Shown: positions 1 through 6,524, numbered from the stretch's first letter. The stretch is 14,053 nucleotides of DNA from JAFGJU01 sp964570935 (GCA_964570935.1 CAZMZP010000092.1:1-14053), one strand, 5' to 3'. Notes: generated by a model not told the origin, from the letters alone. Numbers and translations are program-made.

Positions 1-205
1 GCACGCAACTCCACTTGAGCCCGGCCGGAAACCCGGCGCCGCCCCTTCCGCGGAGACCAGACTTCTTGACCGCGTCGGTGACCTCCGATGGACGAAGCTC
101 GCGAAGGGCCTTCTCCAGGGCTTGGTAGCCACCGCCGGCCCGATACGTGTCGAGCCGTTCCGAGCCGGCGATTCCCACGTTCTTGAGCAGGATTTTCTCA
201 GCCAT
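1..205 (-). CDS. nuoF: NADH-quinone oxidoreductase subunit F, N-terminal part
   Basis: The visible 68 codons start at ATG 205 and run off the left window edge, so only the N-terminus is present. Residues 49-65 read SGLRGRGGAGFPAGLKW, the conserved N-terminal stretch of NuoF (51 kDa subunit), which in the full protein binds FMN and NADH and carries a [4Fe-4S] cluster. NuoF works with NuoE in the NADH-oxidising arm of complex I. It begins 16 bases after the nuoE stop, so it is almost certainly co-transcribed with nuoA-E. A weak AGGGG lies about 13 bases upstream of the ATG. The related HoxF and formate dehydrogenase beta subunits share this stretch, but the nuoABCDE context makes NuoF by far the best reading. 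Confidence 0.93.
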   Translation of the reverse strand, partial: MAEKILLKNVGIAGSERLDTYRAGGGYQALEKALRELRPSEVTDAVKKSGLRGRGGAGFPAGLKWSCV

Positions 206-221
206 GATTCCGTTCAGACCC

Positions 222-710
222 CTACAGCCCCAGGTCGCGCAGGATGGACTCCACCTTTTCCGTCGTGAGGTTCTCGTAGTACGTGCCGTCCACCGCCATG
301 ACCGGCGCCGTCCCGCACGAGCCCAGACACTCCACCGTGCCCAGGGTCACCAGCCCGTCGGGCCGCGTGCGCCCCCTCACCACACCCAGTCTCGTCTCCA
401 GATGGCGCAGGATGCTTCCTGACCCCAGGAGCGAGCACGAGACGTTGGTGCAGACTTGTATCACGTGCTTACCCAGGGGAACCGAGCTGAACATCGTGTA
501 GAAGCTGGCCGTCTCTGCGACCCGGGTGGGACTGACCCCCAGCGTCCGGGCCACGAGCTCGACCGCCTCGCTGTCCACGCAGCCGAACTCCCTCTGCGCG
601 ATGTGGAGCAGCGGCAGGAGCGCCGACTCCTTCACTCCGTAAGCGAAAACGACTCTGTCTATTTCCTTCTGTGCTTCCGGAGAGAATTTCTTTCCCAACG
701 TCTTTCCCAT
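222..710 (-). CDS. nuoE: NADH-quinone oxidoreductase subunit E
   Basis: This 162-residue protein is the 24 kDa [2Fe-2S] subunit of complex I. The N-terminal half is helical (residues 10-75, including ETASFYTMF at 66-74). The C-terminal half is a thioredoxin-like ferredoxin. Four cysteines, C87 and C92 (VCTNVSC) and C128 and C132 (ECLGSC), give the family's C-x4-C...C-x3-C ligand set for the N1a cluster. The length is normal for NuoE. The start is ATG 710; a GGGACAGAG stretch lies directly before it as a modest ribosome site. The gene follows nuoD after a 96-base gap that contains hairpins, the largest gap in this operon, and precedes nuoF by 16 bases. All four cluster cysteines are present, so the protein looks functional. 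Confidence 0.96.
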   Translation of the reverse strand: MGKTLGKKFSPEAQKEIDRVVFAYGVKESALLPLLHIAQREFGCVDSEAVELVARTLGVSPTRVAETASFYTMFSSVPLGKHVIQVCTNVSCSLLGSGSILRHLETRLGVVRGRTRPDGLVTLGTVECLGSCGTAPVMAVDGTYYENLTTEKVESILRDLGL

Positions 711-771
711 CTCTGTCCCGCGTTCATCCCACGTCCAGGCGTGGCGCGTGCTCCGCGCTCGGGCTCACCAA

Positions 772-790
772 CCCGGGCGGAAGGCCCGGG
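772..790. other. Hairpin between nuoD and nuoE
   Basis: A perfect 7-bp inverted repeat (CCCGGGC / GCCCGGG) encloses a 5-base loop. It lies 16 bases after the nuoD stop in the direction of transcription. No T-tract follows, so a classical intrinsic terminator is unlikely. RNA stabilisation or a processing site within the nuo transcript are possible roles. Two smaller potential stems lie in the same 96-base gap, at 729-744 and near 744-758. Confidence 0.45.
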
Positions 791-806
791 ACCCGCTCAT
801 GCGTCC

Positions 807-1979
807 CTACCGGTCTATCTCGCCCAGCACGATGTCTATGCTGCCGACGACTGCCACCAGGTCGGCGATGAGCCGGCCTTCGGCCATCTTCGGCAGGGCC
901 TGCAGGTTCACGAAAGAAGGAGCCCTCACCTTTATCCTGTACGGGTTGGGGCCTCCGTCGCTCACGATGTAGAAACCCAGCTCGCCCTTGGGCGCCTCTA
1001 TGCCGACGTAGACTTCCCCCTCGGGCGGGCTGAACCCCTCGCTCACAAGCTTGAAATGGTGTATCACGGACTCCATGTCACGCGAGAGCCGTTCCCTCGG
1101 CGGGAAGGCCACCTTCGGGTCGTCGACTATGACCGGCCCCTCGGGCAGTCCCTCGAACGCCTGCCTGACTATCTTGAGGCTCTCCCTCATCTCCACCAGC
1201 CTCACGAGGTACCTGTCGTACACGTCGCCGTTCTGTCCGACCGCTACCTTGAAATCAAACTCTTCGTACGCCGAGTACGGAGCGGCGCGACGCAAGTCCC
1301 AGTCGACCCCGGACGCTCTCAGGTTCGGGCCGCTCACGCCCAGGCCGATCGCGTCGGCCGCGCTCAGCTGCCCGACGCCCTTTGTCCTGTTGAGCCATAT
1401 CCTGTTCTTGGTCAGGAGCGTCTCGTATTCGTCCATCCTGGCCGGGAACTCGTCCATGAAGGCCTTCAGTCTCGTCGTGAACTCAGGCGTGATGTCGCGC
1501 GCGAGCCCGCCGACCCGCATGTAGCTCACGTTCATCCTGGCGCCGTGGGCGAGGTCGAACAGGTCGTAGGTAGTCTCGCGCTCCCTGAACGTGTACAAGA
1601 ACACGCTGATCGCCCCCACGTCCATCGCGTGGGTCCCCAGCCATATCAGGTGGGACGAGATGCGAGTGAGCTCCGCCATTAGCACTCTCAGATACTGCGC
1701 CCGCCGCGGCACCTCAAGTCCGAGCAGCTTCTCCACGGCCAGGACGTAACCGAGGTTGTTCGACAGCGGGGCCAGGTAGTCCAGCCGGTCGGTCAGCGGA
1801 ATGCACTGATAGTAGGTCTTGGTCTCGCAGAGTTTCTCTATGGCCCGGTGCAGATAGCCGATGTGGGGTGTGATCTTGACGACCGTCTCGCCGTCCAGCT
1901 CGACCACAAGGCGCAGAACCCCGTGAGTGCTGGGGTGCTGGGGGCCTATGTTCAGGATCATTCTTTCGGAAACCGCCAA
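807..1979 (-). CDS. nuoD: NADH-quinone oxidoreductase subunit D
   Basis: This 390-residue protein is the 49 kDa quinone-module subunit of complex I, related to the large subunit of [NiFe] hydrogenases. It carries the N-terminal signature IGPQHPSTHG (residues 11-20), the internal HAMDVGAISVF stretch and the family ending LGEIDR. With NuoB it forms the quinone-binding pocket near cluster N2. The start is taken as TTG at 1979: GGGGAGGAA (1983-1991, complement) gives a strong Shine-Dalgarno with 5 bases between GGAGG and TTG, and the resulting N-terminus (MAVSERMILNIGPQHP) has normal family length. The alternative is ATG at 1961 (M7), which is poorly spaced from any ribosome site. An out-of-frame ATG (1983-1981) sits between the Shine-Dalgarno and the TTG. 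The gene is a free-standing nuoD, not a nuoCD fusion. Confidence 0.96.
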   Translation of the reverse strand: MAVSERMILNIGPQHPSTHGVLRLVVELDGETVVKITPHIGYLHRAIEKLCETKTYYQCIPLTDRLDYLAPLSNNLGYVLAVEKLLGLEVPRRAQYLRVLMAELTRISSHLIWLGTHAMDVGAISVFLYTFRERETTYDLFDLAHGARMNVSYMRVGGLARDITPEFTTRLKAFMDEFPARMDEYETLLTKNRIWLNRTKGVGQLSAADAIGLGVSGPNLRASGVDWDLRRAAPYSAYEEFDFKVAVGQNGDVYDRYLVRLVEMRESLKIVRQAFEGLPEGPVIVDDPKVAFPPRERLSRDMESVIHHFKLVSEGFSPPEGEVYVGIEAPKGELGFYIVSDGGPNPYRIKVRAPSFVNLQALPKMAEGRLIADLVAVVGSIDIVLGEIDR

Positions 1980-1982
1980 ACA

Positions 1983-1991
1983 TTCCTCCCC
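1983..1991 (-). promoter_or_regulatory. Ribosome binding site deciding the nuoD TTG start
   Basis: The minus strand reads GGGGAGGAATGTTTGGCG. The GGAGG core ends 5 bases before the TTG codon that opens the nuoD frame. An ATG in another frame begins one base after the core, which is too close for normal initiation. Choosing TTG keeps the conserved NuoD N-terminus in frame. Confidence 0.6.
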
Positions 1992-2006
1992 ATCAGGGCA
2001 AACACG

Positions 2007-2468
2007 TCACCGTATCGGAAAGTCCTTCCTGTACGGAAAACCTCCGAAGTCGTCGGGGTTGAGTATGCGGCGCAGGTCGGGATGGCCCGCAAAGCGTATC
2101 CCGAAGAGGTCGTATGTCTCCCTCTCGTGCCAGTCGGCCGTGGGCCAGACACCGCTTACCGACGCCACGGAAGGGTCACTCTCGGTCAGCCGGACCTTGA
2201 GCCTCAACCTGGACTTGCTACTCAAGGAGTAGAGGTTGTACACGACCTCGAACCTCTCGGGCCTGCCCGGCCAGTCCACGCCGCAAAGGTCGGAAAGGAA
2301 ATCATACCGCAGCTCCGGCTCGTCCCGCAGGAACCGTGATATCTCCACTATGAGCTCCCTCCTGACCACGAGCGTGACCTCGTCCCGGAATTCCTTGAGC
2401 TCCAGCACGGCCGCGTCGCCGAACCGTTCCCTCAGTTTTTCAGTCGCCTTCTTTTCCGTCGCGCCCAT
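2007..2468 (-). CDS. nuoC: NADH-quinone oxidoreductase subunit C
   Basis: This 153-residue protein is the 30 kDa subunit of complex I, a scaffold in the peripheral arm that packs against NuoD and NuoB. It contains the family signature at residues 115-136: ERETYDLFGIRFAG, then H129, R133 and R134 followed by IL. The N-terminal domain includes FLSDLCGVDW at 57-66, also typical. The ending GFPYRKDFPIR is the normal NuoC tail. The start is ATG 2468 with AAGGA a few bases upstream. The gene begins 33 bases after nuoB and ends 27 bases before nuoD, consistent with a single transcript. Length and motifs are ordinary. Confidence 0.96.
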   Translation of the reverse strand: MGATEKKATEKLRERFGDAAVLELKEFRDEVTLVVRRELIVEISRFLRDEPELRYDFLSDLCGVDWPGRPERFEVVYNLYSLSSKSRLRLKVRLTESDPSVASVSGVWPTADWHERETYDLFGIRFAGHPDLRRILNPDDFGGFPYRKDFPIR

Positions 2469-2501
2469 GCGTCCTTACCACCCGCCGCCTGCGGCAGATT
2501 C

Positions 2502-3032
2502 TCACGGCCTGATCATGCGGTCCGGCTTCTCCCACAGCTTTCTCAGCGGCTCCGTCTCGATCTTCTTCTGAAGCTTCATGATGCCGTGGATGAGCCCCTC
2601 CGGGGTCGGAGGACATCCCGGGACGTAGACGTCCACCGGGACGATCCTGTCGATCCCCTGGACCACGCTGTAGTTGTCGAAGATGCCACCCGAGATCGTG
2701 CAGGCCCCCATGGCTATCACCCACTTGGGCTCGGGCATCTGGTCGTAGATCTTCCTGAACACGGGCGCCATCTTCTGGGTGAGCGTGCCCGCTGCTATCA
2801 ACAAGTCTGCCTGCCGGGGAGACGCCCGGAAGACCTCCGCCCCGAACCTCGCGATGTCGAACCGCGACGCGCCGGTCGCCATCATCTCTATGGCGCAGCA
2901 TGCGAGGCCGAACGAAACCGGCCAGATCGAGGACCTCCTCGACCAGTTCACCATCTTCTCTACGGTGGTGAACAGGATGGACTGCTCGAGGTAGCGCTCC
3001 ATCTGGCTCTTAGGGATTTCTATCTGGTTCAT
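2502..3032 (-). CDS. nuoB: NADH-quinone oxidoreductase subunit B
   Basis: This 176-residue protein is the PSST subunit of complex I and carries the terminal [4Fe-4S] cluster N2 that reduces quinone. The ligands are C45 and C46 (the tandem pair in GLACCAIEMM), C111 (MGACTISGG) and C140 (VPGCPPTPEGL). The chosen start is ATG 3032, which gives MNQIEIPKSQ and normal family length. The frame stays open upstream to 3170, but that part lies inside nuoA and has no NuoB similarity. A GAGGG that overlaps the nuoA stop codon serves as ribosome site about 10 bases before the ATG, and the nuoA-nuoB gap is 14 bases, suggesting translational coupling. Confidence 0.96.
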   Translation of the reverse strand: MNQIEIPKSQMERYLEQSILFTTVEKMVNWSRRSSIWPVSFGLACCAIEMMATGASRFDIARFGAEVFRASPRQADLLIAAGTLTQKMAPVFRKIYDQMPEPKWVIAMGACTISGGIFDNYSVVQGIDRIVPVDVYVPGCPPTPEGLIHGIMKLQKKIETEPLRKLWEKPDRMIRP

Positions 3033-3046
3033 CGCGTCGGTTACCC

Positions 3047-3406
3047 TCAATCCTCCCAGTCGAACACGCGCTTCTTCCACAAATACAGGTAGCCCACCAG
3101 CAGGACCGCCATGAAAAGCGCCATTTCTATCAGGCCCGCAAACGCGAGCCTCTTGTACACGACCGCCCACGGATAAAGGAAGGCGGCCTCGATGTCAAAC
3201 ACAAGGAAGATCACGGCTATGATGTAGAACTTTATGGGGAAGCGCCCCCTGGCGTCGCCCACGGGCGTAATGCCGCACTCGTACGGGGACAGCTTCTCCC
3301 GGGTGGGTCGCTTCCTGCCCAGAAGGTGCGAAAGAAAGAGGATCGCGAGCGCGAGCCCCGCGCAGAACACAATCCAGATGAGGATCGGGAGATACGCCAA
3401 GAGCAC
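3047..3406 (-). CDS. nuoA: NADH-quinone oxidoreductase subunit A
   Basis: This 119-residue membrane subunit of complex I has three hydrophobic segments, at about residues 3-28, 60-82 and 87-110. The loop after the first carries the family signature SPYECGITPVGDARGRFPIKF (split over residues 40-60), and the second helix carries VFDIEAAFLYPWA with D71 and E73. The protein helps couple the quinone site to the membrane arm. The start is GTG 3406, preceded by GGGGAG with an 8-base spacer; a nearby ATG belongs to a different frame. It is the first gene of the operon, about 70 bases downstream of a strong predicted promoter. Confidence 0.95.
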   Translation of the reverse strand: MLLAYLPILIWIVFCAGLALAILFLSHLLGRKRPTREKLSPYECGITPVGDARGRFPIKFYIIAVIFLVFDIEAAFLYPWAVVYKRLAFAGLIEMALFMAVLLVGYLYLWKKRVFDWED

Positions 3407-3481
3407 GAGAACGACTCCCCATGGCTCGTGCTTCAGGTGAGGGACGGCCCTGGCACAAGGGTGAGAAACAATCAGCCCAGA

Positions 3482-3510
3482 ATGCTACGGAAATGATGTG
3501 CGGATGTCAA
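3482..3510 (-). promoter_or_regulatory. Predicted sigma70-type promoter of the nuo operon
   Basis: On the minus strand, TTGACA (3510-3505) and TAGCAT (3487-3482) are separated by exactly 17 bases. The -35 box is a perfect match to the consensus; the -10 keeps the T, A and final T positions. Transcription would start near 3475, giving a leader of about 70 bases before the nuoA GTG. No overlapping operator was recognised. Confidence 0.7.
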
Positions 3511-3546
3511 GCGCAGAGTCGCATTGAGCGGATGACGCCGGCCGCG

Positions 3547-3569
3547 GGCCGGCCCGAGTGGAGCCGGCC
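3547..3569. other. GC-rich hairpin downstream of the DUF4097 gene
   Basis: Arms GGCCGGC (3547-3553) and GCCGGCC (3563-3569) form a 7-bp perfect stem around a 9-base loop, about 50 bases after the stop of the DUF4097 gene and upstream of the nuo promoter. No T-tract follows in the direction of transcription. It could act as a weak terminator or be part of an extragenic palindromic element (see the repeat at 3563-3580). Confidence 0.45.
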
Positions 3570-3580
3570 GGGGTTCACGC
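3563..3580 (+). repeat. Extragenic element copy 1, GCCGGCCGSSGTTCACGC
   Basis: The 18 bases GCCGGCCGGGGTTCACGC match the copy at 4637-4654 (opposite strand) at 16 of 18 positions, differing only at the central two bases. The two copies face each other across the DUF4097 gene. Each overlaps one arm of a GC-rich hairpin, which resembles REP-like extragenic palindromes. Confidence 0.5.
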
Positions 3581-3619
3581 GGCGATGGACCCCTAATGCG
3601 GGGGAAAACGTCCGTTGAC

Positions 3620-4546
3620 CTACTCTTCGAGCTCCACTGTAACAGACCCCTCGGTAGTGCTGATCTCCAGCGGGGACCCTCCCTTGCCGAGCGTGGCCAC
3701 GACTTTCCGGTGAGACCTTGACACGAACTGCGCGGGCCCCGAGATGGAGATGTGTCCGTCCACGGACGAAGCTTCAAGGTCGAAAGACAGCGACTTGGGC
3801 AGCCTCACAGTTACCGAACCGTCAACGGTCGAGAGCCTCCAGCCCTCCGCGTCCGTGCTGCCCTCGAGCGCCGTGACTCGCACGCTGCCGTCAACAGTGC
3901 GCGCCCTGAGGCCGTGGAGTTTGCCGTCTACGGTCACGCTTCCGTCGGTGCTGCCCGCCTCGACCTTGCCCTCGACGTTGGAGAGCTCACACGAGCCGTC
4001 CACAGTGTTGCAGTCTATGTCCCCGCGCACGTCGACGACGTCTATGCTGCCGTCAACAGTGTTCACGTCCACGGTGCCCTCCACACCAGAGACCTCCACG
4101 GAGCCGTCCACAGTCGAGAGGTCGAGATTGCACTGTCGCGGCACGTTCAGGTCTATGTCCAGAGCCCATTGGTGTCCGATACCCCAGTGAACCCAGCGCG
4201 CGGCCCCGGTCTTCTTGACCTCGATGGAGAACGATTTCTCGTCGTGCGACACTATGACGTTTATGTCCTTCGCGAGCCGTTTCGCCTCCTCCCTGGTGGT
4301 CGCCCTCACTCTGAGTACACCCTTGAAGCCGACCTCGTTCTTGTCCCACGTGGTCACTCTGATGTAACCGTCGACGTTTTTCACCGAGGCCGTGCCACCG
4401 GAATCGAGCGCGTAGGTCTGCTCGAAATCACTCCTGTACGCGCTCTGCTCGTCGAACTCGGCGACGCAGGAGGTGGAACAGAGCACCGCCAGGAACAGCA
4501 CTGCCGAAATCGAAAAAGCACCCATGGAGATAAGCAAACGCCTCAT
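3620..4546 (-). CDS. Exported DUF4097-type repeat protein
   Basis: This 308-residue protein matches the DUF4097 putative-adhesin style of beta-repeat proteins; its biochemical role is unknown. Residues 1-27 form a signal sequence (MRRLL, then a hydrophobic stretch), ending in CSTSC. C27 could be lipidated, but the lipobox is imperfect, so type I cleavage is possible. From about residue 140 a degenerate repeat appears, with the D of DG at residues 147, 165, 183, 201 and 219, an exact 18-residue period, then at 242 and 263. Intervening EG turns give a 9-residue half-period. Typical units are TVDGSVEVSG and TVDGSIDVVD, expected to fold as a beta-solenoid. Start ATG 4546 is chosen for the AAGAGGA 6 bases upstream; the GTG at 4576 lacks a ribosome site. 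It has no clear own promoter. Confidence 0.85.
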   Translation of the reverse strand: MRRLLISMGAFSISAVLFLAVLCSTSCVAEFDEQSAYRSDFEQTYALDSGGTASVKNVDGYIRVTTWDKNEVGFKGVLRVRATTREEAKRLAKDINVIVSHDEKSFSIEVKKTGAARWVHWGIGHQWALDIDLNVPRQCNLDLSTVDGSVEVSGVEGTVDVNTVDGSIDVVDVRGDIDCNTVDGSCELSNVEGKVEAGSTDGSVTVDGKLHGLRARTVDGSVRVTALEGSTDAEGWRLSTVDGSVTVRLPKSLSFDLEASSVDGHISISGPAQFVSRSHRKVVATLGKGGSPLEISTTEGSVTVELEE

Positions 4547-4621
4547 GGCAATCCTCTTTCTGTGGAAGTCGTTCACAGACTACTACGCAGCAATCGGCAA
4601 GGAGGTTTCGCCTGCCTTCGG

Positions 4622-4656
4622 GGGCCGGCCCGGCCGGCGTGAACGGCGGCCGGCCC
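4622..4656. other. Strong GC-rich hairpin between the carboxyltransferase and DUF4097 genes
   Basis: GGGCCGGCC (4622-4630) pairs with GGCCGGCCC (4648-4656) as a 9-bp stem. After a 2-base bulge, an inner 4-bp stem GCCG/CGGC (4633-4636 with 4644-4647) closes a 7-base loop. It lies about 45 bases beyond the stop of the carboxyltransferase gene. There is no T-tract. It may end or attenuate that transcript, or be a member of a dispersed palindromic family. Confidence 0.5.
4637..4654 (-). repeat. Extragenic element copy 2, GCCGGCCGSSGTTCACGC
   Basis: The minus strand reads GCCGGCCGCCGTTCACGC, 16 of 18 identical to the plus-strand copy at 3563-3580. Together the copies form an inverted pair enclosing about 1.06 kb that contains the DUF4097 gene. 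No target-site duplication was recognised around them. Confidence 0.5.
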
Positions 4657-4673
4657 GCCCTTCTCGGTTCTGA

Positions 4674-4688
4674 CCGCGCTGGGCGCGG
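4674..4688. other. Short hairpin after the carboxyltransferase stop
   Basis: A perfect 6-bp stem CCGCGC/GCGCGG with a 3-base loop lies 12 bases after the stop codon of the carboxyltransferase gene in the direction of transcription. No T-run follows. It may work together with the larger hairpin at 4622-4656 to stabilise or end the transcript. Confidence 0.35.
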
Positions 4689-4700
4689 CGTTCCGCCGGC

Positions 4701-6251
4701 CTACAGCGGGATGTTCCCGTGCTTCTTGGGAGGCAGGCTCTGGCGCTTGTTCTGGAGCATTTCCAGGGCGCCTATGAGCTTCGGCCGGGTTTCGGCGGGC
4801 TCTATCACGTCGTCAAGGTATCCCAGCTCGGCCGCGATGTAGGGGTTGGCGAACTTCTCGTTGTAGTCGTCGACGAACTTCTTCCGGGCCGCCACCGGGT
4901 TCTTGGCCTCCGCTATTTCCCGCCTGTACATTATGTTGACCGCGCCCTCGGCTCCCATCACCGCCAGCTGCGCCGTGGGCCAGGCGACGTTGTAGTCGCC
5001 GCGGACGTGCTTGCTGGACATGACGTCGTAGGCGCCGCCGTATGCCTTCCGCGTGATGACGGTCAGCTTGGGAACGGTGGCCTCGCAGTACGCGTACAAA
5101 AGCTTCGCCCCGTGCTTGATGATCCCGCCGTACTCCTGCTCCGTTCCGGGGAGGAAACCGGGCACGTCCTCGAACGTGACCAGCGGGATGTTGAAGGCGT
5201 CACAGAACCGCACGAACCTGGCGCCCTTGGTGGACGACTTTATGTCCAGGCATCCGGCAAGCACCTTGGGCTGGTTCCCCACGACACCCACGGACCTGCC
5301 GTTCAGTCTCGCGAAACCCACGGTGATGTTTTCGGCGTAGTCCTTCTGCACCTCGAAGTACTCGCCGTTGTCGACCACCCGCGTGATTATCTCCTTCATG
5401 TCGTACGGCTTGCCGGGGTCCCCGGGCACGATGTTCGCCAGCTCGGCGTCCGCCCTGCTGGGGTCGTCCGTGCACTCCAGCCTGGGCGCGTCTTCCGTGT
5501 TGTTCTGCGGAACGAAGCTCAGGAGTTTCCTCATCATGAGAAGGCAGTCCCGGCAGTCCTCCGCCGCGAAATGCGCGACCCCGCTCTTCGTGCTGTGCGT
5601 CACCGCGCCGCCCAGCTGTTCGAACGTGACGGCCTCCTTCGTGACGCTCTTGATGACCTCGGGCCCGGTCACGAACATGTGACTGGTGCCCTTCACCATC
5701 AGTATGAAATCCGTGATGGCCGGGGAGTACACGGCTCCTCCGGCGCACGGCCCGAACACGGCCGATATCTGGGGGACGACTCCGGAAGCGAGCGTGTTCC
5801 TGAGGAATATGTCCGCGTATCCCCCGAGGCTGGCCACGCCCTCCTGGATCCTGGCCCCGCCCGAGTCGTTGATGCCGATTATGGGCGCTCCGTTCTGCAT
5901 GGCGAGGTCCATGATGTTGCAGATCTTCCTGGCGTTGGCCTCGCTCAGCGTGCCGCCGAACACCGTGAAGTCCTGCGCGAACACGTAGACCAGTCTTCCG
6001 TCGATGTAACCGTAACCGGCCACCACGCCGTCTCCGGTTATCCGCTTGTCGAACATGTCGAAATCGCGACACCGGTGCGTGACGAAGAGCCCAAGTTCCT
6101 CGAACGTGCCCCTGTCGAGCAGAAGCTCGATGGACTCCCTGGCCGTGAGCCGGCCCGACGCATGAAGCTTGTCGATCCTCTCCTGGCCGCCTCCGAGCAT
6201 GGCGTTCTTCTTGCGCCGCCTGAGGTCCGAGGTCTTACCTTCGTTCGACAT
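4701..6251 (-). CDS. pccB: Propionyl-CoA carboxylase carboxyltransferase (beta) subunit
   Basis: This 516-residue protein is a biotin-dependent acyl-CoA carboxyltransferase of the PccB/MmdA family, moving the carboxyl group from carboxybiotin to propionyl-CoA to form methylmalonyl-CoA. Both crotonase-fold halves are present. GINDSGGARIQEG (126-138) and GPCAGGAVYSPA (167-178) lie in the N-half; FEDVPGFLPGTEQE (360-373), RKAYGGAYDVMSSKH (401-415) and AWPTAQLAVMGAEGA (423-437) lie in the C-half. The tail KKHGNIPL is typical. D419 may correspond to the Asp linked to propionyl-CoA preference in Streptomyces PccB, but this needs an alignment. Start ATG 6251 has AGGAGG at 6260-6265 with an 8-base spacer. 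It is transcribed divergently from the biotin carboxylase, mutase and epimerase genes. MmdA of a decarboxylase is the alternative, but the adjacent biotin carboxylase favours a carboxylase. Confidence 0.92.
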   Translation of the reverse strand: MSNEGKTSDLRRRKKNAMLGGGQERIDKLHASGRLTARESIELLLDRGTFEELGLFVTHRCRDFDMFDKRITGDGVVAGYGYIDGRLVYVFAQDFTVFGGTLSEANARKICNIMDLAMQNGAPIIGINDSGGARIQEGVASLGGYADIFLRNTLASGVVPQISAVFGPCAGGAVYSPAITDFILMVKGTSHMFVTGPEVIKSVTKEAVTFEQLGGAVTHSTKSGVAHFAAEDCRDCLLMMRKLLSFVPQNNTEDAPRLECTDDPSRADAELANIVPGDPGKPYDMKEIITRVVDNGEYFEVQKDYAENITVGFARLNGRSVGVVGNQPKVLAGCLDIKSSTKGARFVRFCDAFNIPLVTFEDVPGFLPGTEQEYGGIIKHGAKLLYAYCEATVPKLTVITRKAYGGAYDVMSSKHVRGDYNVAWPTAQLAVMGAEGAVNIMYRREIAEAKNPVAARKKFVDDYNEKFANPYIAAELGYLDDVIEPAETRPKLIGALEMLQNKRQSLPPKKHGNIPL

Positions 6252-6315
6252 GGGGGAAACCTCCTGTCACTGCCTGTAAGGTCCGGCTTCCGGGGCCGGT
6301 GCGTCCGCGAGGTCA

Positions 6316-6344
6316 AACCTAATCCTACGTAATGCGGCGGTCAA
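6316..6344 (-). promoter_or_regulatory. Predicted promoter of the carboxyltransferase gene
   Basis: On the minus strand, TTGACC (6344-6339) and TAGGTT (6321-6316) are 17 bases apart. Transcription would begin near 6309 and give a leader of about 57 bases ending in a strong AGGAGG ribosome site. The -10 box matches only the key T, A and last T, so strength is uncertain. Confidence 0.5.
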
Positions 6345-6371
6345 GCCCAGAATGCGGCTCCACGGCCGGGA

Positions 6372-6389
6372 GCTTGCCGCGAGGCAAGC
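6372..6389. other. Perfect hairpin with GCGA loop in the divergent promoter region
   Basis: GCTTGCC and GGCAAGC form a perfect 7-bp inverted repeat around GCGA, a GNRA-type loop. It lies between the two divergent promoters, outside both predicted transcripts. As DNA it is a possible operator for a dimeric regulator of the propionyl-CoA genes. As RNA it would matter only if transcription starts elsewhere. Confidence 0.4.
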
Positions 6390-6453
6390 GGCGGCAGGCC
6401 CGGCGCTCCGCGCGCGTGGGGGACCGGGACGGCACGCCATGGCGGCACGCGCG

Positions 6454-6482
6454 TTGAAACCCGCGCCGCCGGGTGCTATAGT
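6454..6482 (+). promoter_or_regulatory. Predicted promoter of the biotin carboxylase-mutase-epimerase operon
   Basis: TTGAAA (6454-6459) and TATAGT (6477-6482) are separated by 17 bases, a good sigma70-type match. Transcription would start near 6489, giving a short leader of about 35 bases to the ATG at 6525. A GGGGG run just before the ATG is the likely ribosome site. Confidence 0.65.
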
Positions 6483-6524
6483 CAACCCAGACAGCACCAG
6501 TAAACTCGCGCCGGATGGGGGTCC

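Noticed and set aside
456..1682. 408-codon open frame on the plus strand opposite nuoD and nuoE
   Set aside because: It runs antisense across two well-supported nuo genes and their gap, is rich in Arg, His and Pro as expected of a GC-driven shadow frame, and has no recognisable motif.
3033..3170. 46-residue N-terminal extension of NuoB
   Set aside because: The extension overlaps nuoA coding sequence, has no NuoB similarity, and the internal ATG at 3032 has a ribosome site and normal family length.
3421..3618. 65-codon plus-strand open frame in the nuoA upstream region
   Set aside because: It overlaps the predicted nuo promoter and the GC-rich palindrome, has no clear ribosome site, and resembles no family.
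3563..4654. DUF4097 gene as the cargo of an insertion sequence bounded by the inverted 18-mers
   Set aside because: No transposase and no flanking direct repeat are visible, and the 18-mers form part of hairpins at gene ends. It is kept only as an inverted extragenic repeat pair.
4719..6332. 537-codon open frame on the plus strand opposite the carboxyltransferase gene
   Set aside because: It is a long shadow caused by high GC in third positions of pccB. The translation is low-complexity Val/Arg/His-rich and has no family features.
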